Shown in pieces: positions 51,492 to 62,205 of a stretch of DNA of 64,000 bases; position 1 is the stretch's first letter; each line of letters begins with the position of its first letter. The position numbers and the translations under genes are program-made. Source of the stretch: Vibrio maritimus (GTDB taxonomy: Bacteria; Pseudomonadota; Gammaproteobacteria; Enterobacterales; Vibrionaceae); NCBI GenBank assembly GCA_000755425.1, contig BBMT01000001.1, positions 434,001 through 498,000 of the forward strand, given 5' to 3'. The notes under the pieces are model-generated. The model saw only the letters and a program-made list of their open reading frames with translations. It was not told the origin of the DNA and ran no database searches.

Positions 51492-52448
51492 ATGCTTCTA
51501 AACACGCCAATAATCACGATCATCGAATCCACACCTCGTATGAGCGCTTGGTGAAGCTGCAATCACAGGTTCAGTCGTTTTCGTTGTTGCCACATTTAGT
51601 TGCTCAATCACGAATGTCAGGCCGACATGGTTCGCCTTTTCGTGGGCGCGGCCTCAACTTTGAGGAACTTCGCCACTATCAAATGGGCGATGATATTCGC
51701 AATCTCGATTGGAAAGTCACTATGCGTACAGGCAAACCCCATGTTCGCACTTACACAGAGGAGAAAGACCGCAACTTTATTCTCTGTGTTGATCAGCGCA
51801 GCGGGATGTACTTTTCTTCCATTGATACCATGAAGTCTGTGGTCGCTAGTGAGATCGCCGCATTATCCGCGTGGCGCATTTTGAAAGATAACGACCGGGT
51901 CGGCTTTATTATTAGCCGATCGAATCAGATTGAATATCTGAAACCACAACGATCTCAAAATCACCTGTTACATGCGTTAAAGCGACTAAATGACGCGAAC
52001 CATGCATTAGATATCTCTAGCGAGGATAGCGAGCGTGCTAACTTTTCTTCGACCATTCGAATGCTAGGAAATTTAGGCTCAAGAATGCCACCATCTTGTT
52101 TATCAGTGACTGGTCAGGCGCGACGGAGTTTGATTTGGATAGCTCAAGTACCTTCAGCAGCATAATGATATTTTGAGTGTGGTGATTTCTGACCCATTGG
52201 AAGCTGCGTTACCGGCTGATATTTTAGATTCTGCTTCGTTGGTGTTTGGAGACGGAAAGTATCAGCTGAGCGTGACGGAAAAAACTAAATTGGACAAAGC
52301 GAACCAAGGTTTAAAAGCACACGCTCATCATCGTCTGGAAAAGCTCGGGCAATTAATGGCTATGAAGCGATTACCTGTGATAGAGCTATCCACAGATGGC
52401 CAACATATTGATGCTTTCAAGCGAGCCGTCGGAGGGTTTGCATCATGA
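51492..52448 (+). CDS. DUF58 protein (three frameshifts)
   Basis: About 319 residues after repair. The ATG at 51492 with AGAGG upstream starts MLLNTP; A2 to A3 at 51509-51510 joins it to NNHDHRIHTSYERLVKL. The core GRHGSPFRGRGLNFEELRHYQ and GDDIRNLDWKVTMRTGKPHVR is the DUF58 signature. A2 to A3 at 52084-52085 restores NATILFISDWSG, and C2 to C3 at 52151-52152 restores LQQHNDILSVVISDPLE. DUF58 proteins are VWA-like partners of MoxR. Overlaps the next gene by four bases. Confidence 0.88.
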
Positions 52449-53023
52449 CCCAAGCTGCCCCGAGTTCCTATATTCTTCGCAATATGTCAGAAGTCCCTAA
52501 TCCTGATGCTATCTCTTGGTTTCCTCAAACCTTGGGTTGGCAGGTTTTAGCCTTGTTGATTGTTGTTTTCATCATTTACAAATTTGCGCTCGCGTATTGT
52601 AACAAGCAGATGCAGCGTTATCGAAAAGAAGCGAAGCAGGTATTGGAAATGCATCGTAACACCGATGAAATGCCACTGGTTTGCTACGACGTGCTAAAAA
52701 ACACCTTTCACTATCTGTATCCAAACCAGCCACAGCAATTTAACCGAGCTTGGCTATCGACGTTGAGTCAAACATCAGACGCAAATCTGTCGAGCGAACT
52801 AGACCTAGATTTAGGCGAGAAGTGGCTGAAAACGCTGGTCACTCGATCTGTTGTGTTAACTGACCAAGAAGTCGAGCAGGTTTACAACATGGTTTGTCTT
52901 TGGGTTGATACACATACGACACCAACATGGCTTAAGCAACATTGGTCATTGTGTGCCACGATTTCGCGAGCCCTGAACAAAACTAAGCGTGCTATCTCTG
53001 GCGTGGTGGGAGAGAGTTCATGA
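52445..53023 (+). CDS. DUF4381 membrane protein
   Basis: A 192-residue protein with one membrane helix (about 35-55) after a short periplasmic start (VPNPDAISWFPQTLGWQ), then a cytoplasmic helical domain. The sequence and its place between DUF58 and the VWA genes fit DUF4381. It overlaps both neighbours by ATGA, so the operon is tightly coupled. The function is unknown. Confidence 0.8.
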   Translation: MTQAAPSSYILRNMSEVPNPDAISWFPQTLGWQVLALLIVVFIIYKFALAYCNKQMQRYRKEAKQVLEMHRNTDEMPLVCYDVLKNTFHYLYPNQPQQFNRAWLSTLSQTSDANLSSELDLDLGEKWLKTLVTRSVVLTDQEVEQVYNMVCLWVDTHTTPTWLKQHWSLCATISRALNKTKRAISGVVGESS

Positions 53024-54060
53024 GTTGGGACAGTCTTTCTTTAACCCATCCTTTATGGTTGCTTCTATTACCACTGCCGATCTTAGTGTATCGGTTGGTG
53101 CCTGCATACAAAACGAAGCAGAGCGCTATTAAGGTGCCGTTTTTCCGCAGCCTATTAGATATTCTTGGAGAAGAGCCTGAGCAAGGCGCAAGTCAGCTAA
53201 ATCCGTCGTGGTGGCAACGGGCTATTTTGGTTGTGTCGTGGATCTTATTAGTGTTCGCAATGACCAAGCCAACCGTGTTGGGTGAGCCTCAAACCCGTGA
53301 GAAGCTCGGCCGTGATGTGATGGTTGCTGTCGATCTTTCCGGGTCGATGTCGGAAATGGATTTTCTATCACCGGATGGACAAGCGATTTCCAGACTTGAC
53401 GCAGTAAAAGGTGTTCTAACGGATTTTGTCGAAACGCGTGATGGAGACCGTCTTGGTCTGATTCTTTTTGGTGATGCCGCCTATTTGCAAACCCCATTTA
53501 CCGCAGATCACGATGTTTGGCTTGCGCTATTGAACCAAACCGAAGTGGCGATGGCAGGTCAAAGTACTCACCTAGGGGATGCGATTGGCCTCGCGATTAA
53601 GGTGTTCGAGCAATCACAGGGGGAAGCTGAACGCGAAAAAGTCGTGATCGTGTTAACCGATGGTAATGACACAGGAAGCTTTGTTGAGCCCAAAGATGCC
53701 GCAACGGTAGCGGCGGCGAAACAGGTACGGATTCACGTTATTGCAATGGGTGATCCGGAAACCGTTGGTGAGCAGGCTCTTGATATGCAGACCATAGAAA
53801 ACATCGCCAACTCATCGGGTGGCCAAGCATTTCAGGCGATGGATCAAGAGGCCTTGCAGCAAGCCTATCAAGCCATTGGAGAGCTGGAGCCGAAATTGTA
53901 CGAAAGCACACAGTATCGACCGAAACAAACCGTTCACCAATACCTAATGATGATCGTCGTTGTACTGTATTTGATTGCATTTTCTGCGGCAACGATACGT
54001 CGTTCATTGTTCACAGCAAATCAAAATGCAGAAACTAAACAGCAGGAGAGCGAGTCATGA
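53020..54060 (+). CDS. BatA-like VWA-domain membrane protein
   Basis: A 346-residue protein with N-terminal helices (about 8-30 and 62-85), a von Willebrand A domain with the MIDAS motif DLSGSMS (about 105-110) and later Thr and Asp (VLTDGND), and a C-terminal helix (about 305-325). It is the same layout as Bacteroides aerotolerance BatA. It binds a divalent metal and probably protein partners in the periplasm. ATGA overlaps on both sides. Confidence 0.88.
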   Translation: MSWDSLSLTHPLWLLLLPLPILVYRLVPAYKTKQSAIKVPFFRSLLDILGEEPEQGASQLNPSWWQRAILVVSWILLVFAMTKPTVLGEPQTREKLGRDVMVAVDLSGSMSEMDFLSPDGQAISRLDAVKGVLTDFVETRDGDRLGLILFGDAAYLQTPFTADHDVWLALLNQTEVAMAGQSTHLGDAIGLAIKVFEQSQGEAEREKVVIVLTDGNDTGSFVEPKDAATVAAAKQVRIHVIAMGDPETVGEQALDMQTIENIANSSGGQAFQAMDQEALQQAYQAIGELEPKLYESTQYRPKQTVHQYLMMIVVVLYLIAFSAATIRRSLFTANQNAETKQQESES

Positions 54061-55738
54061 GCAGTTTGGCTATTGAGCAGTTCTTCTCTCAGTTTCATTT
54101 TATGCGCCCGATCTGGCTATTAGCGTTTGTGCCGCTGGGAATATTGCTACTACTTCGCTGGCGCCGAGAAACGACCGCTGCTTGGAAAACGATTATCCCT
54201 GAGCATTTGCAAAAGGCACTCATCATAGGAGAGCAGGGCTGGAAGAGTCAGCTACCTCTTAAGTTGCTTAGCGCTATTTTAGGCATTGCCATTGTTATCT
54301 GCGCAGGACCTACATGGGAGCGTGAACCTTCGCCATTTGGCGAAGATCAAGGCGCGCTTGCCATAGTGCTTGATGTCAGCACGTCTATGGATCAAACAGA
54401 CTTGCCGCCGTCACGTCTTGAGCGAGCAAAATACAAGATTCGAGATCTATTGGAAGCGAGAAAAGGCGGTAAAACATCGCTCATTGTTTTCGGTGGTAGT
54501 GCTCACACAGCGATGCCAATGACACAAGACAATCAAGTCTTCTTGCCATTCCTCAATGCGATCACACCTGAAGTGATTCCTGTGCAAGGAAAGAGTGTCC
54601 AATCGACAATACCTGAGCTTCAATCGCAGTTAAAAAATTTTCCTTCGGCATCGATTTTGATTGTTTCTGATGGTGTTTCTCAAGAAGGGATCAAGCTCTA
54701 TCAAGATGCTTTTCAAGACACGAACCAACTGGTGATGGTTTTAGCTGTAGGAAATGAGGCTATTCATAGTAGCTCTGCGACCGACTGGGACAGTTTGAAG
54801 CAACTGGCCAGTGCAACCGATGGCCGATATTACGCATTGACCACGGATGACAGTGACATCAACAGTATTGCGTCCGATGTTGAGCGTCATATGCAGATCT
54901 CGGGAGAGTCGGCGATGCCGTGGCGGGACATGGGTTACTACCTCGTGTTTCCAGTGATGGTGTTGGCGTTGCTGTGGTTTAGAAAAGGTTGGTTGGTTCA
55001 ATGGGTTATTCTTGCCACGTTAATGAGTCCAAATATTTTCCTAAACCAAGCTCATGCAGAGACGGTTTCCGCAGTAGCAAGTAGTGAGCAAATCACAGAG
55101 CCGAAATCGGCCGTCGAAGAATTTTGGGACAGTGCGATTCAAACTTGGATGGATTTATGGCTGACACCAGAGCAGCAAGGCCAGTGGTACTTTAACCGAG
55201 GGGAATTCATCAAAGCGGCCAATCATTTTCAGGAGCCAATGAACAAGGGCATCGCTTTTTACTATGGACGCGATTTTGCCTCGGCGCAGTCTCAGTTTTA
55301 CAGGTACAGGGTGATGAACGAGCGGTTCTTTATCTAGGAAACGCTTTGGCAAGACAACGAGAATATCTTGCAGCACGAAATCTCTATAAAGATCTTATCG
55401 AGAAAACCAAAGATGAGAGTATCGCTGTGGTGTCAAAACAAAACTATCAAGCCATGAGTGAATTGGTAGACGAGATTAATCGAGTGAGTGAAAGCCAATC
55501 GGGTACCACTGACGGACCAGAAGAGTCGATGGAGCTTGGAGATAACCCGAGAACGGCTGACGGTGCTGAAGAAAATACTGCCTCAGAGCTGATGTTAAAA
55601 GAAACCTTGAACGCTAACGAGATACTGGGAAGTGAGGAACTTGCAGATAAATGGCTGCGTAAAGTTGAAGCAGACCCGAAAAACTTTTTGCGAAACAAAT
55701 TCCAAATCCAACTTCGTGAGCAGGGGAACCAACAATGA
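54057..55738 (+). CDS. BatB/BatC-like VWA-TPR membrane protein (frameshifted)
   Basis: About 560 residues, fusing a VWA domain (MIDAS DVSTSMD near 105) flanked by membrane helices with a C-terminal TPR segment (TPEQQGQWYFNRGEFIKAANHF). The frame breaks at the T run 55296-55299; adding one T gives LQVQGDERAVLYLGNALARQREY, a clean TPR continuation that ends with an acidic tail. The fusion of BatB and BatC functions is common in gamma-proteobacteria. Overlaps BatD by ATGA. Confidence 0.88.
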
Positions 55739-57054
55739 ACATCGTTAAGTTAGCGAAACTCTTTACTCAAGCGGGTTCATTGTTACTTCTGGCCTTGATG
55801 ACCTTGCTCGTCCCGATTTCGTCGCAGGCAAGTATGACTATCAATCAGTTGGAAAGAGAAGGTGGCGTAGAGATAACCTCTTGGCTTAGCAAAGGGGACA
55901 ACGCATCAGAGCCGGCCGCGATACGCGAGCAAGTCATTCTTTATATCGAGGTAGCCACACCAAGGTGGTTTACTGGCGGTACACGTATCTCTGGCTTTGG
56001 TATGCCGGATTTGATTGTGAAGCAGCGCAATCAACTTGCAACAAACTACACGGAACGTAAAGACGGTCAGACATGGTCGCGCCAACGTTGGGAAATAACC
56101 TTATATCCTCAGCAAAGTGGAGAGTACCGAATACCCAAAGTACCCGTTAGAGTTCAAGTATCGGCTCCGGATGGTTCAAATGTTTCTGGGACACTGTATA
56201 CCGAACCGATGTCACTGTTTACCTATCTTCCGGATGCGTCGTTTACTCAAGACGAAGCCTGGTTCTCTGCTAATGATGTTAAAGTGCAGGAATCTTGGAG
56301 TGCTTCGTCCGAAGAGTTGCATGCGGGGGACAGTATCGTAAGGACTCTCGAAGTTGAAGCTGACGATACACTCTCTATTATGTTGCCACCACTGAGCGAT
56401 GACAGCATTGCTGGCGTGAAAGCGTATCCGAAGCCCAGTGTTTTATCAGATAGCCAAACGCGAGGCGTATACAAGTCAAAACGTGTCGATGAGGTCACTT
56501 ACATTGTTACCACAGGTGGCGAAGTGGTGTTTCCAGAGCAAATCGTTCGCTGGTGGGATGTCGAAACACAATCTGTACAGACAGTGACTTTGGAAGCTAA
56601 AAAAGTACGGGTTGCTCACACTTGGCGTTCACTTTTCAATACGTATAAAACTGAATTCGTTATACTTTCGATTGTTATCTTAGCACTGCTAATAGCTTCG
56701 AGATTGATATATCGATTCTTTAAAACTCAACCAACACCACCTTGGTGGGAGTTGGCTCAAGCCATTCGTCATCGTGATTGGCCGAGTGTTAGGCGTCTGA
56801 TTTACAGAGAAGGCCGCCAAGTGAGCGGTGAAGTCGAACTCAAAAAAATGCGCAGTGATGCTTCTTGGCAACAAACCAGTCAAGAGGTGCAAGATGATAG
56901 GTTAGATGCCACCCAAAGTCGTTGGATGTGGCATCAACTAAAAGACTCGAAACGTGGTTGCTTAAAGCACGGCTCACCAGAAAATAGCGCTTCGAGAAAA
57001 AGTGAGACTCAATCCGTATTAAAAGGTTTAGATAGGTGGCGAAAACCGAGCTAA
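55735..57054 (+). CDS. BatD-like protein
   Basis: A 439-residue protein with a signal peptide (cleaved near SQA-SM), tandem beta-rich domains (QVILYIEVATPRWFTGG, LYPQQSGEYRIPKVPVRV), one membrane helix (about 306-326), and a cytoplasmic tail. It is the last gene of the MoxR operon. The C-terminal 50 residues are unusually basic; in another frame the same bases read ETWLLKARLTRK, so a further lost base near 56950 is possible but not shown. Confidence 0.82.
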   Translation: MNIVKLAKLFTQAGSLLLLALMTLLVPISSQASMTINQLEREGGVEITSWLSKGDNASEPAAIREQVILYIEVATPRWFTGGTRISGFGMPDLIVKQRNQLATNYTERKDGQTWSRQRWEITLYPQQSGEYRIPKVPVRVQVSAPDGSNVSGTLYTEPMSLFTYLPDASFTQDEAWFSANDVKVQESWSASSEELHAGDSIVRTLEVEADDTLSIMLPPLSDDSIAGVKAYPKPSVLSDSQTRGVYKSKRVDEVTYIVTTGGEVVFPEQIVRWWDVETQSVQTVTLEAKKVRVAHTWRSLFNTYKTEFVILSIVILALLIASRLIYRFFKTQPTPPWWELAQAIRHRDWPSVRRLIYREGRQVSGEVELKKMRSDASWQQTSQEVQDDRLDATQSRWMWHQLKDSKRGCLKHGSPENSASRKSETQSVLKGLDRWRKPS

Positions 57055-57081
57055 GCCTTTGCAGGTGATAAAAAGGTAATA

Positions 57082-57990
57082 ATGAAAAACACCGAGCTCA
57101 ATCTTATCCCAGTCTTTGTAGCCATCTATGAAGAACAGAGTCTATCCAGTGCCGCGACACGATTGGGTATTAGTCAGCCTGCCGTAAGTAAGGCACTCAA
57201 GCGATTACGAGAGATATATGAAGACTCCTTATTCCATCGCAATGCCAGTGGCGTAGAGCCGACGACGTTTGCCAATGACATTTATCCTGCATTGGCAACG
57301 TCGCTTAAAAACTTCAATTCAACCCTAGAGGCTTCGCGAGACTTTAATCCCAAAACGTCAACCAAGACGTTTTCTATTGCTTCTGTTTCTGCCGCAAACT
57401 ATGCCGTGTTGCCTGAACTGTTAGTAAGGTTTGCCAAAATTGCACCTAAGGTGTCGCTAGAGGTTCACCCGCTATTTACCGAAGATCATGAGTCCGACTT
57501 GCGACTGCAACGTTATGATTTGGTCATTGATAGAACGCGTGCGGATGTGACGACGCTGAAAACTAAAGAGATCTTCAAAGAGAAGCTCTATGTGGTCGCC
57601 GCTAATGATCATCCAAGACTAACTGGCGAGACAATAACAACGGACGAATACTTGGCTGAGCAACACGTCGTTATGTCTCGCTGGCAGACACGTCAAAGCT
57701 TCTTTAGTGAAAAGGACTTTCCTGAGTTTGGTAAAAGAAAAATAGTGTATCGTGCACCCGGTGAAGTTGACATGCTACCGGTGATAAGTCGAACGGAGGC
57801 CATTGGGCTTGTCACCCATTCGACGTTTACTAAGTTCTCACAGGGTCTGAACGTCAAAGCGTTGCCAATGCCATTTGGCGCCTCAGAGCATGGGCTAAGC
57901 ATGGTGTGGCACCCTAGCCGAAATTCCGACTCCGCGCATCAATGGCTGCGAAACCAAATTGCGAAAGTCGCCAGCACCGTTAATAAATAA
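57082..57990 (+). CDS. LysR-family regulator
   Basis: A 302-residue protein with HTH SLSSAATRLGISQPAVSKALKRLRE and a complete effector domain. The N-terminus resembles the LeuO/NodD subgroup. It lies 23 bases before a Gfo/Idh oxidoreductase gene on the same strand, so both may be cotranscribed. The effector is unknown. Confidence 0.88.
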   Translation: MKNTELNLIPVFVAIYEEQSLSSAATRLGISQPAVSKALKRLREIYEDSLFHRNASGVEPTTFANDIYPALATSLKNFNSTLEASRDFNPKTSTKTFSIASVSAANYAVLPELLVRFAKIAPKVSLEVHPLFTEDHESDLRLQRYDLVIDRTRADVTTLKTKEIFKEKLYVVAANDHPRLTGETITTDEYLAEQHVVMSRWQTRQSFFSEKDFPEFGKRKIVYRAPGEVDMLPVISRTEAIGLVTHSTFTKFSQGLNVKALPMPFGASEHGLSMVWHPSRNSDSAHQWLRNQIAKVASTVNK

Positions 57991-58013
57991 TCCAGGAAAT
58001 AAGGAACGCATTT

Positions 58014-58969
58014 GTGATCAAATGGGGTGTGATGGGGCCAGGAAGGATTGCCCATAATTTTGCTCGAGGCATCGCTGTAACGGATGGTGCCGTCATTCAA
58101 GCGGTCGCGAGCAGAAACGAGCAGCGCGCAAAGCAGTTTGCTAATGAGTATCAGGTAGAAACGGTTTATTCGGACTATCAAGCGCTGATACAAGACCCTG
58201 ACGTCGATATCATCTACATTGCCACCCTCATGCCTTTCACTATGAGCAGGCCTTAATGTGCTTGAATGCAGGAAAGGCCGTAATGTGCGAAAAAGCGCTT
58301 ACGATGACCGCCGAGCAATCTCGCCACCTGCAGCAAGTGTCGAAAGAGCAGGGCGTGTTTATTATGGAAGCGTTTTGGTCTAAGTTTTTGCCAGTTTGGG
58401 AGCAAATACAGCGCTGGAAGTTAAAGATTGGCGAAATTAAATTGGTTCAATCCAACTTCTGTTTCAAAGCTGAACGCAACTACAGTGATCGACTGTTTGA
58501 TCCCCAACAGGGTGGCGGAGCTTTACATGATATTGGCATCTATAATATTGCATTGTCGAACTACGTATTTGGCCAGCTGCCAACTCAGTGGCAGGTTTCA
58601 GGCGTCGTCGGTGAAACCGGTGTTGAGGAGAGTGTCTCTGCCGTTTTAGAGTACGACAACAACAGGTGCGCCACTTTTACCTGCAGCTTTAACGTGACGA
58701 CTCCAAATACCATGTCGATCTTTGGTGAGCTAGGGCGAATTGAAATAGCAGAGCCATTCTTTGGCGCTGAGAAAGTCGAGCTGACGATGGATAGTGGCAG
58801 TGAAGTGTTTGAAATGCCGCATACAGGTGCAGGGTTTGAATACCAAATCGTCGAAGCAATGGAATGTTTGAAGCTTGGCAAGTTAGAGAGTGAAACGCAT
58901 CCAATGCAAGCTACGATTGACACACTAGAAATCATTGGCGAGATGCGAAGAGCGCTGGGTGTGGAATAG
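58014..58969 (+). CDS. Gfo/Idh/MocA-family oxidoreductase (frameshifted)
   Basis: About 318 residues. An N-terminal NAD(P)-binding domain (MGPGRIAHNFARGI, IYIATP) is followed by the catalytic domain starting with the conserved EKALTMTAEQ (the Lys in place) and GGGALHDIGIY. The break is at 58225-58227; C3 to C4 gives ATPHAFHYEQALMCLNAGK. The GTG start follows an AAGGAACGC RBS. The substrate is unknown; members act on sugars or cyclitols, or are dihydrodiol dehydrogenase-like. Confidence 0.86.
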
Positions 58970-59023
58970 ATAAGTGACCAGCATAGTATTACTCATTGAG
59001 TAGGGCACACTATTTAGATACGT

Positions 59024-59054
59024 AAACGCCCAAAGCGAATAGCTTTGGGCGTTT
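59024..59054. terminator. Bidirectional terminator between oxidoreductase and proV
   Basis: A 13-pair perfect stem (59024-59036 with 59042-59054) with a GAATA loop and A/T runs on both ends. Confidence 0.85.
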
Positions 59055-59125
59055 CTTCATTCTAACCGCTGCGAGGCGTATTTTAGCGTCTTGCTGGAAA
59101 TGTACATCGCGCGAACGAGTAAAGA

Positions 59126-60312
59126 TTATGCTGCTTTGGTGCTCTTGTAGTTGCCTAAAAGAGCACGATAGAGCTCGTTATCATTGAGTACACCTAACAA
59201 TTTACCCCGCTCGGAGAGCAAAATAGGTTGACCACTTCGGTGCTTGAGTTCAATAGCCTCTCTCATGGCTATATCAGGACTGACAACAACGATTGTAGAA
59301 GGGGAAACGTCTTCCAGCTTGTTTTGTTCGCTATCCCATTCCAACAAACTAAGACCGGGCTGCTTAACCAAAGAAAGTGAATCCGAAGTTTGTTCTACCC
59401 ATACTTGTTGGCTGCAGCAGACTTGTAGACGTGAGTCTTCGCGTTTTAGCTCACTGGTGGGTCGCATCAAAGAGCGTCCTTTAAGCACGTTTAATGGGTT
59501 GGTATGCGCGACAAAATCACGTACATAGTCGTTTTCAGGATTAAGGATAATCTCTTCTGGCTTTCCATGTTGAATCAAACGACCAGATTCCATGATTGCA
59601 ATGTTATTGCCAATTTTCAGCGCTTCATCGAGATCATGGCTGACGAATAAAATGGTTTTGTTGAGTTTTTCTTGCAGCATGATGAGCTCGTCTTGAAGCT
59701 GGGCGCGTATCAAGGGGTCAAGTGCTGAGAAGGCTCGTCCATCAATAAGATATCGGTATCCATAGCAAATGCTCTTGCGAGACCAACACGCTGCTGCATT
59801 CCGCCAGACAGTTCGTGAGGATACTTATCTTCCCATTCTGACAGACCAACCATATCAAGCTGTTCGCGAGCTCTGTTTCGTCGTTCTGATTTGCCTACAC
59901 CTTGCAGCTCTAAACCAAATGCCACGTTATCAAGTACAGTTAACCAAGGCATTAAAGCAAACTTTTGAAATACCATGGATACACGGTGAGTCCGCAAATG
60001 GCGTAAAGTGTCTTCATCACAGCTTGCTAGATCAACATGAGCCTCGCCATCTTTAACTTCAAGGTTGCCACGAGAGATCTCGTTCAATCCATTCACGGCA
60101 CGAAGTAGGCTGGATTTCCCTGAACCAGAAAGTCCCATGAGAACACAAATCTCTCCTTCTTTTACCGCCATAGAGACATTATCCACACCGACGACCTGTC
60201 CAGTTTCATCGATAATCTCTTGGCGCGACTTGCCGCTATCCAATTGGTCTAGTGCTAGCTGTGGCTTGTCACCAAACACGACATCCAGATTTCGAATAGT
60301 AATCGCATCCAT
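59126..60312 (-). CDS. proV: Choline/betaine ABC transporter ATP-binding protein ProV (frameshifted)
   Basis: About 395 residues. Walker A is GLSGSGKSS, the signature ELSGGMQQRVGLARA and Walker B ILLMDEP. The next segment should read FSALDPLIRAQLQ; it is broken at about 59730-59731, and one added base on TT restores it. The C-terminal part carries a CBS-type module (STIVVVSPDIAMREAIEL, LGVLNDNELYRALL), the ionic-strength sensor seen in OpuA/ProV. I chose the ATG at 60312 (MDAITIRNL) rather than 60345, which would overlap proW. Confidence 0.92.
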
Positions 60313-60314
60313 AA

Positions 60315-61157
60315 TTACGCTTCCCTTTGGTTTGGTGATTTGCATAGGCGATCGAGGATGATCGCTACGAGAACAATGGCTAATCCTGCTTCAAAGCCTT
60401 GAGAAATGTTTACTGTATTCAAAGCACGTACGACTGGTTTTCCTAAGCCATCGGCTCCAACAAGGGCAGCAATCACTACCATAGAAAGAGACAACATAAT
60501 GCACTGAGTAACACCTGCCATTATGCTTGGCATCGCTGCGGGTAGTTCGACTTTGAATAGTAGTTTCATGCGAGTCGCACCAAAGGCTTTCCCCGCTTCT
60601 ACAAGTTCTTCTGGTACTTTTGTGATACCGAGATAGGTCAATCGAATTGGTGCTGCGATAGCAAAAATAATGGTTGAGATAAGCCCCGGTACGATACCAA
60701 GCCCAAACAAAACCAAAGTTGGAATTAGGTAAACAAATGTTGGGACGGTCTGCATCAAATCTAGGATCGGTCTTAAAATGGTATACAGCCAAGGACGATG
60801 TGCGGCCATGATCCCAACAGGGACGCCAATTAATACAGAAATCGTTGTCGCGGCGAAAACCAAAACAAAGGTTTCTAGCATTTCTTGCCAGTAGCCAAGA
60901 TTAAGAATGGTGAGTAGAGCACCAATAACAAACAAAACAAGTGGGATACTACGGTGCAAATACCAAGCAAGTGCAGCGGTAATCGCAATAGGCATAGCTG
61001 GTGGCATCCACTTAAAAATATCGACAGCAAAAAGAATGATTGTTTCGAGGAAGATGGCGATCGCATCAAATAAGCCTGCTGCATTAAAGGTTAACCAATC
61101 AACCCCTGCTTCCATCCATTGACCCAATGGGATTTTGTTGTCTGTAATAAAATTCAC
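60315..61157 (-). CDS. proW: Choline/betaine ABC transporter permease ProW
   Basis: A 280-residue membrane permease with the binding-protein-dependent transport signature (EAGKAFGATRMKLLFKVELPAAMPSIMAG) and about six helices. The N-terminal 30 residues are amphipathic, as in ProW/ChoW. It is followed closely by proV and preceded by proX. Confidence 0.93.
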   Translation of the reverse strand: MNFITDNKIPLGQWMEAGVDWLTFNAAGLFDAIAIFLETIILFAVDIFKWMPPAMPIAITAALAWYLHRSIPLVLFVIGALLTILNLGYWQEMLETFVLVFAATTISVLIGVPVGIMAAHRPWLYTILRPILDLMQTVPTFVYLIPTLVLFGLGIVPGLISTIIFAIAAPIRLTYLGITKVPEELVEAGKAFGATRMKLLFKVELPAAMPSIMAGVTQCIMLSLSMVVIAALVGADGLGKPVVRALNTVNISQGFEAGLAIVLVAIILDRLCKSPNQREA

Positions 61158-61199
61158 AATACAGCCTTTGTGGTAGTGATTCTTCTAACGAGTGAGAAA

Positions 61200-61219
61200 A
61201 GGTGGGCAATGAGCCACCT
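61200..61219 (-). terminator. Weak stem-loop between proX and proW
   Basis: AGGTGG pairs with CCACCT (61200-61205 with 61214-61219), followed on the minus strand by TTTTC. Its position suggests partial termination, giving more binding protein than permease. Confidence 0.45.
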
Positions 61220-61232
61220 AGCACTTCATTAA

Positions 61233-62170
61233 TTAAGCTTTTGAATTGATGTAGCGTGTTACTGCGCCTTGTGCATCTTCACCGTTCAGTGTTTTCACAC
61301 CTTCTAACCAGGATTCAACTTGTTGCGGGTTTGCTTTTAACCACTCTTGAGCGGCTTTGGCTGGTTTTACATTCTGGTTTAAGATCGCTTCCATCAGCTC
61401 GTTTTCCATTTCTAAGCTGAATTTCAGGTTTTTAAGCAAGTTACCGACATTTTTACACTCATTTAGGTAATCCTTACGGACGTTAGTGTAAACATTGGCG
61501 CCGCCATAGTTTGGACCGAAGAAGTCATCGCCGCCGTCTAGGTAAGCCATATCAACATTGCTGTTCATTGGGTGTGGAGCCCAGCCAAGATAAACGATCC
61601 ATTGGTTACGACGAACTGCTCGTGATACTTGAGACACCATGCCCGCTTCACTTGACTCTACTAGGCTGAACTCCTTCAGGCCAAATGCGTCGCTGTCGAT
61701 CATTGATTGAATCAAACGGTTACCATCATTGCCTGGCTCAATACCGTAGATGCGGTCTTTGAACTTGTCGCCATGCTTTGCAAGATCTGCAAAGCTTTTT
61801 ACGCCGGCGTCATAAACGTATTTAGGCACCGCTAGGGTGTATTTTGCCCCTTCGAGGTTAGCACGGACGGTTTCAACAGTGCCGGCTTCACGGTATTTAG
61901 CGATATCTCCCTCCATTGTTGGCATCCAGTTGCCAAGGAAGATATCGATATCACCGTTCGCCATTGAGGAGTAGGTAACAGGAACAGACAGTAGATCAGT
62001 TTTGGTTTGATAGCCAGGCCTTTAAGTAGTTCAGATGTTACAGCCGTGGTGGCGGTGATATCTGTCCAACCCACATCAGCAAAACGGACAGTTTCACATT
62101 GATTGGCGTAAGCGTTCATCGCAAGGCTACTTAATGCGACGGTTGAAAGGGTTTTTGTCATCATAGACAT
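61233..62170 (-). CDS. proX: Choline/betaine-type substrate-binding protein ProX (frameshifted)
   Basis: About 312 residues with a signal peptide (cleaved near AYA-NQ). RFADVGWTDITATTAVTSELL and FLGNWMPTMEGD are typical of quaternary-amine-binding proteins. The frame breaks at 62014-62015; GG to GGG on the coding strand gives LGYQTKTDLLSVPVTYSSMANGD. Given the bet genes beside it, choline is the likeliest ligand. Confidence 0.91.
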
Positions 62171-62205
62171 GGTGTTTTCCTTGTAATGGTTACTGACTTT
62201 TGAGG

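Noticed and set aside
4857..62170. Programmed frameshifting as an explanation for the many broken genes
   Set aside because: The sites lack shared slippery heptamers or downstream structures, hit unrelated genes, and nearly all need a single base added to a short homopolymer.
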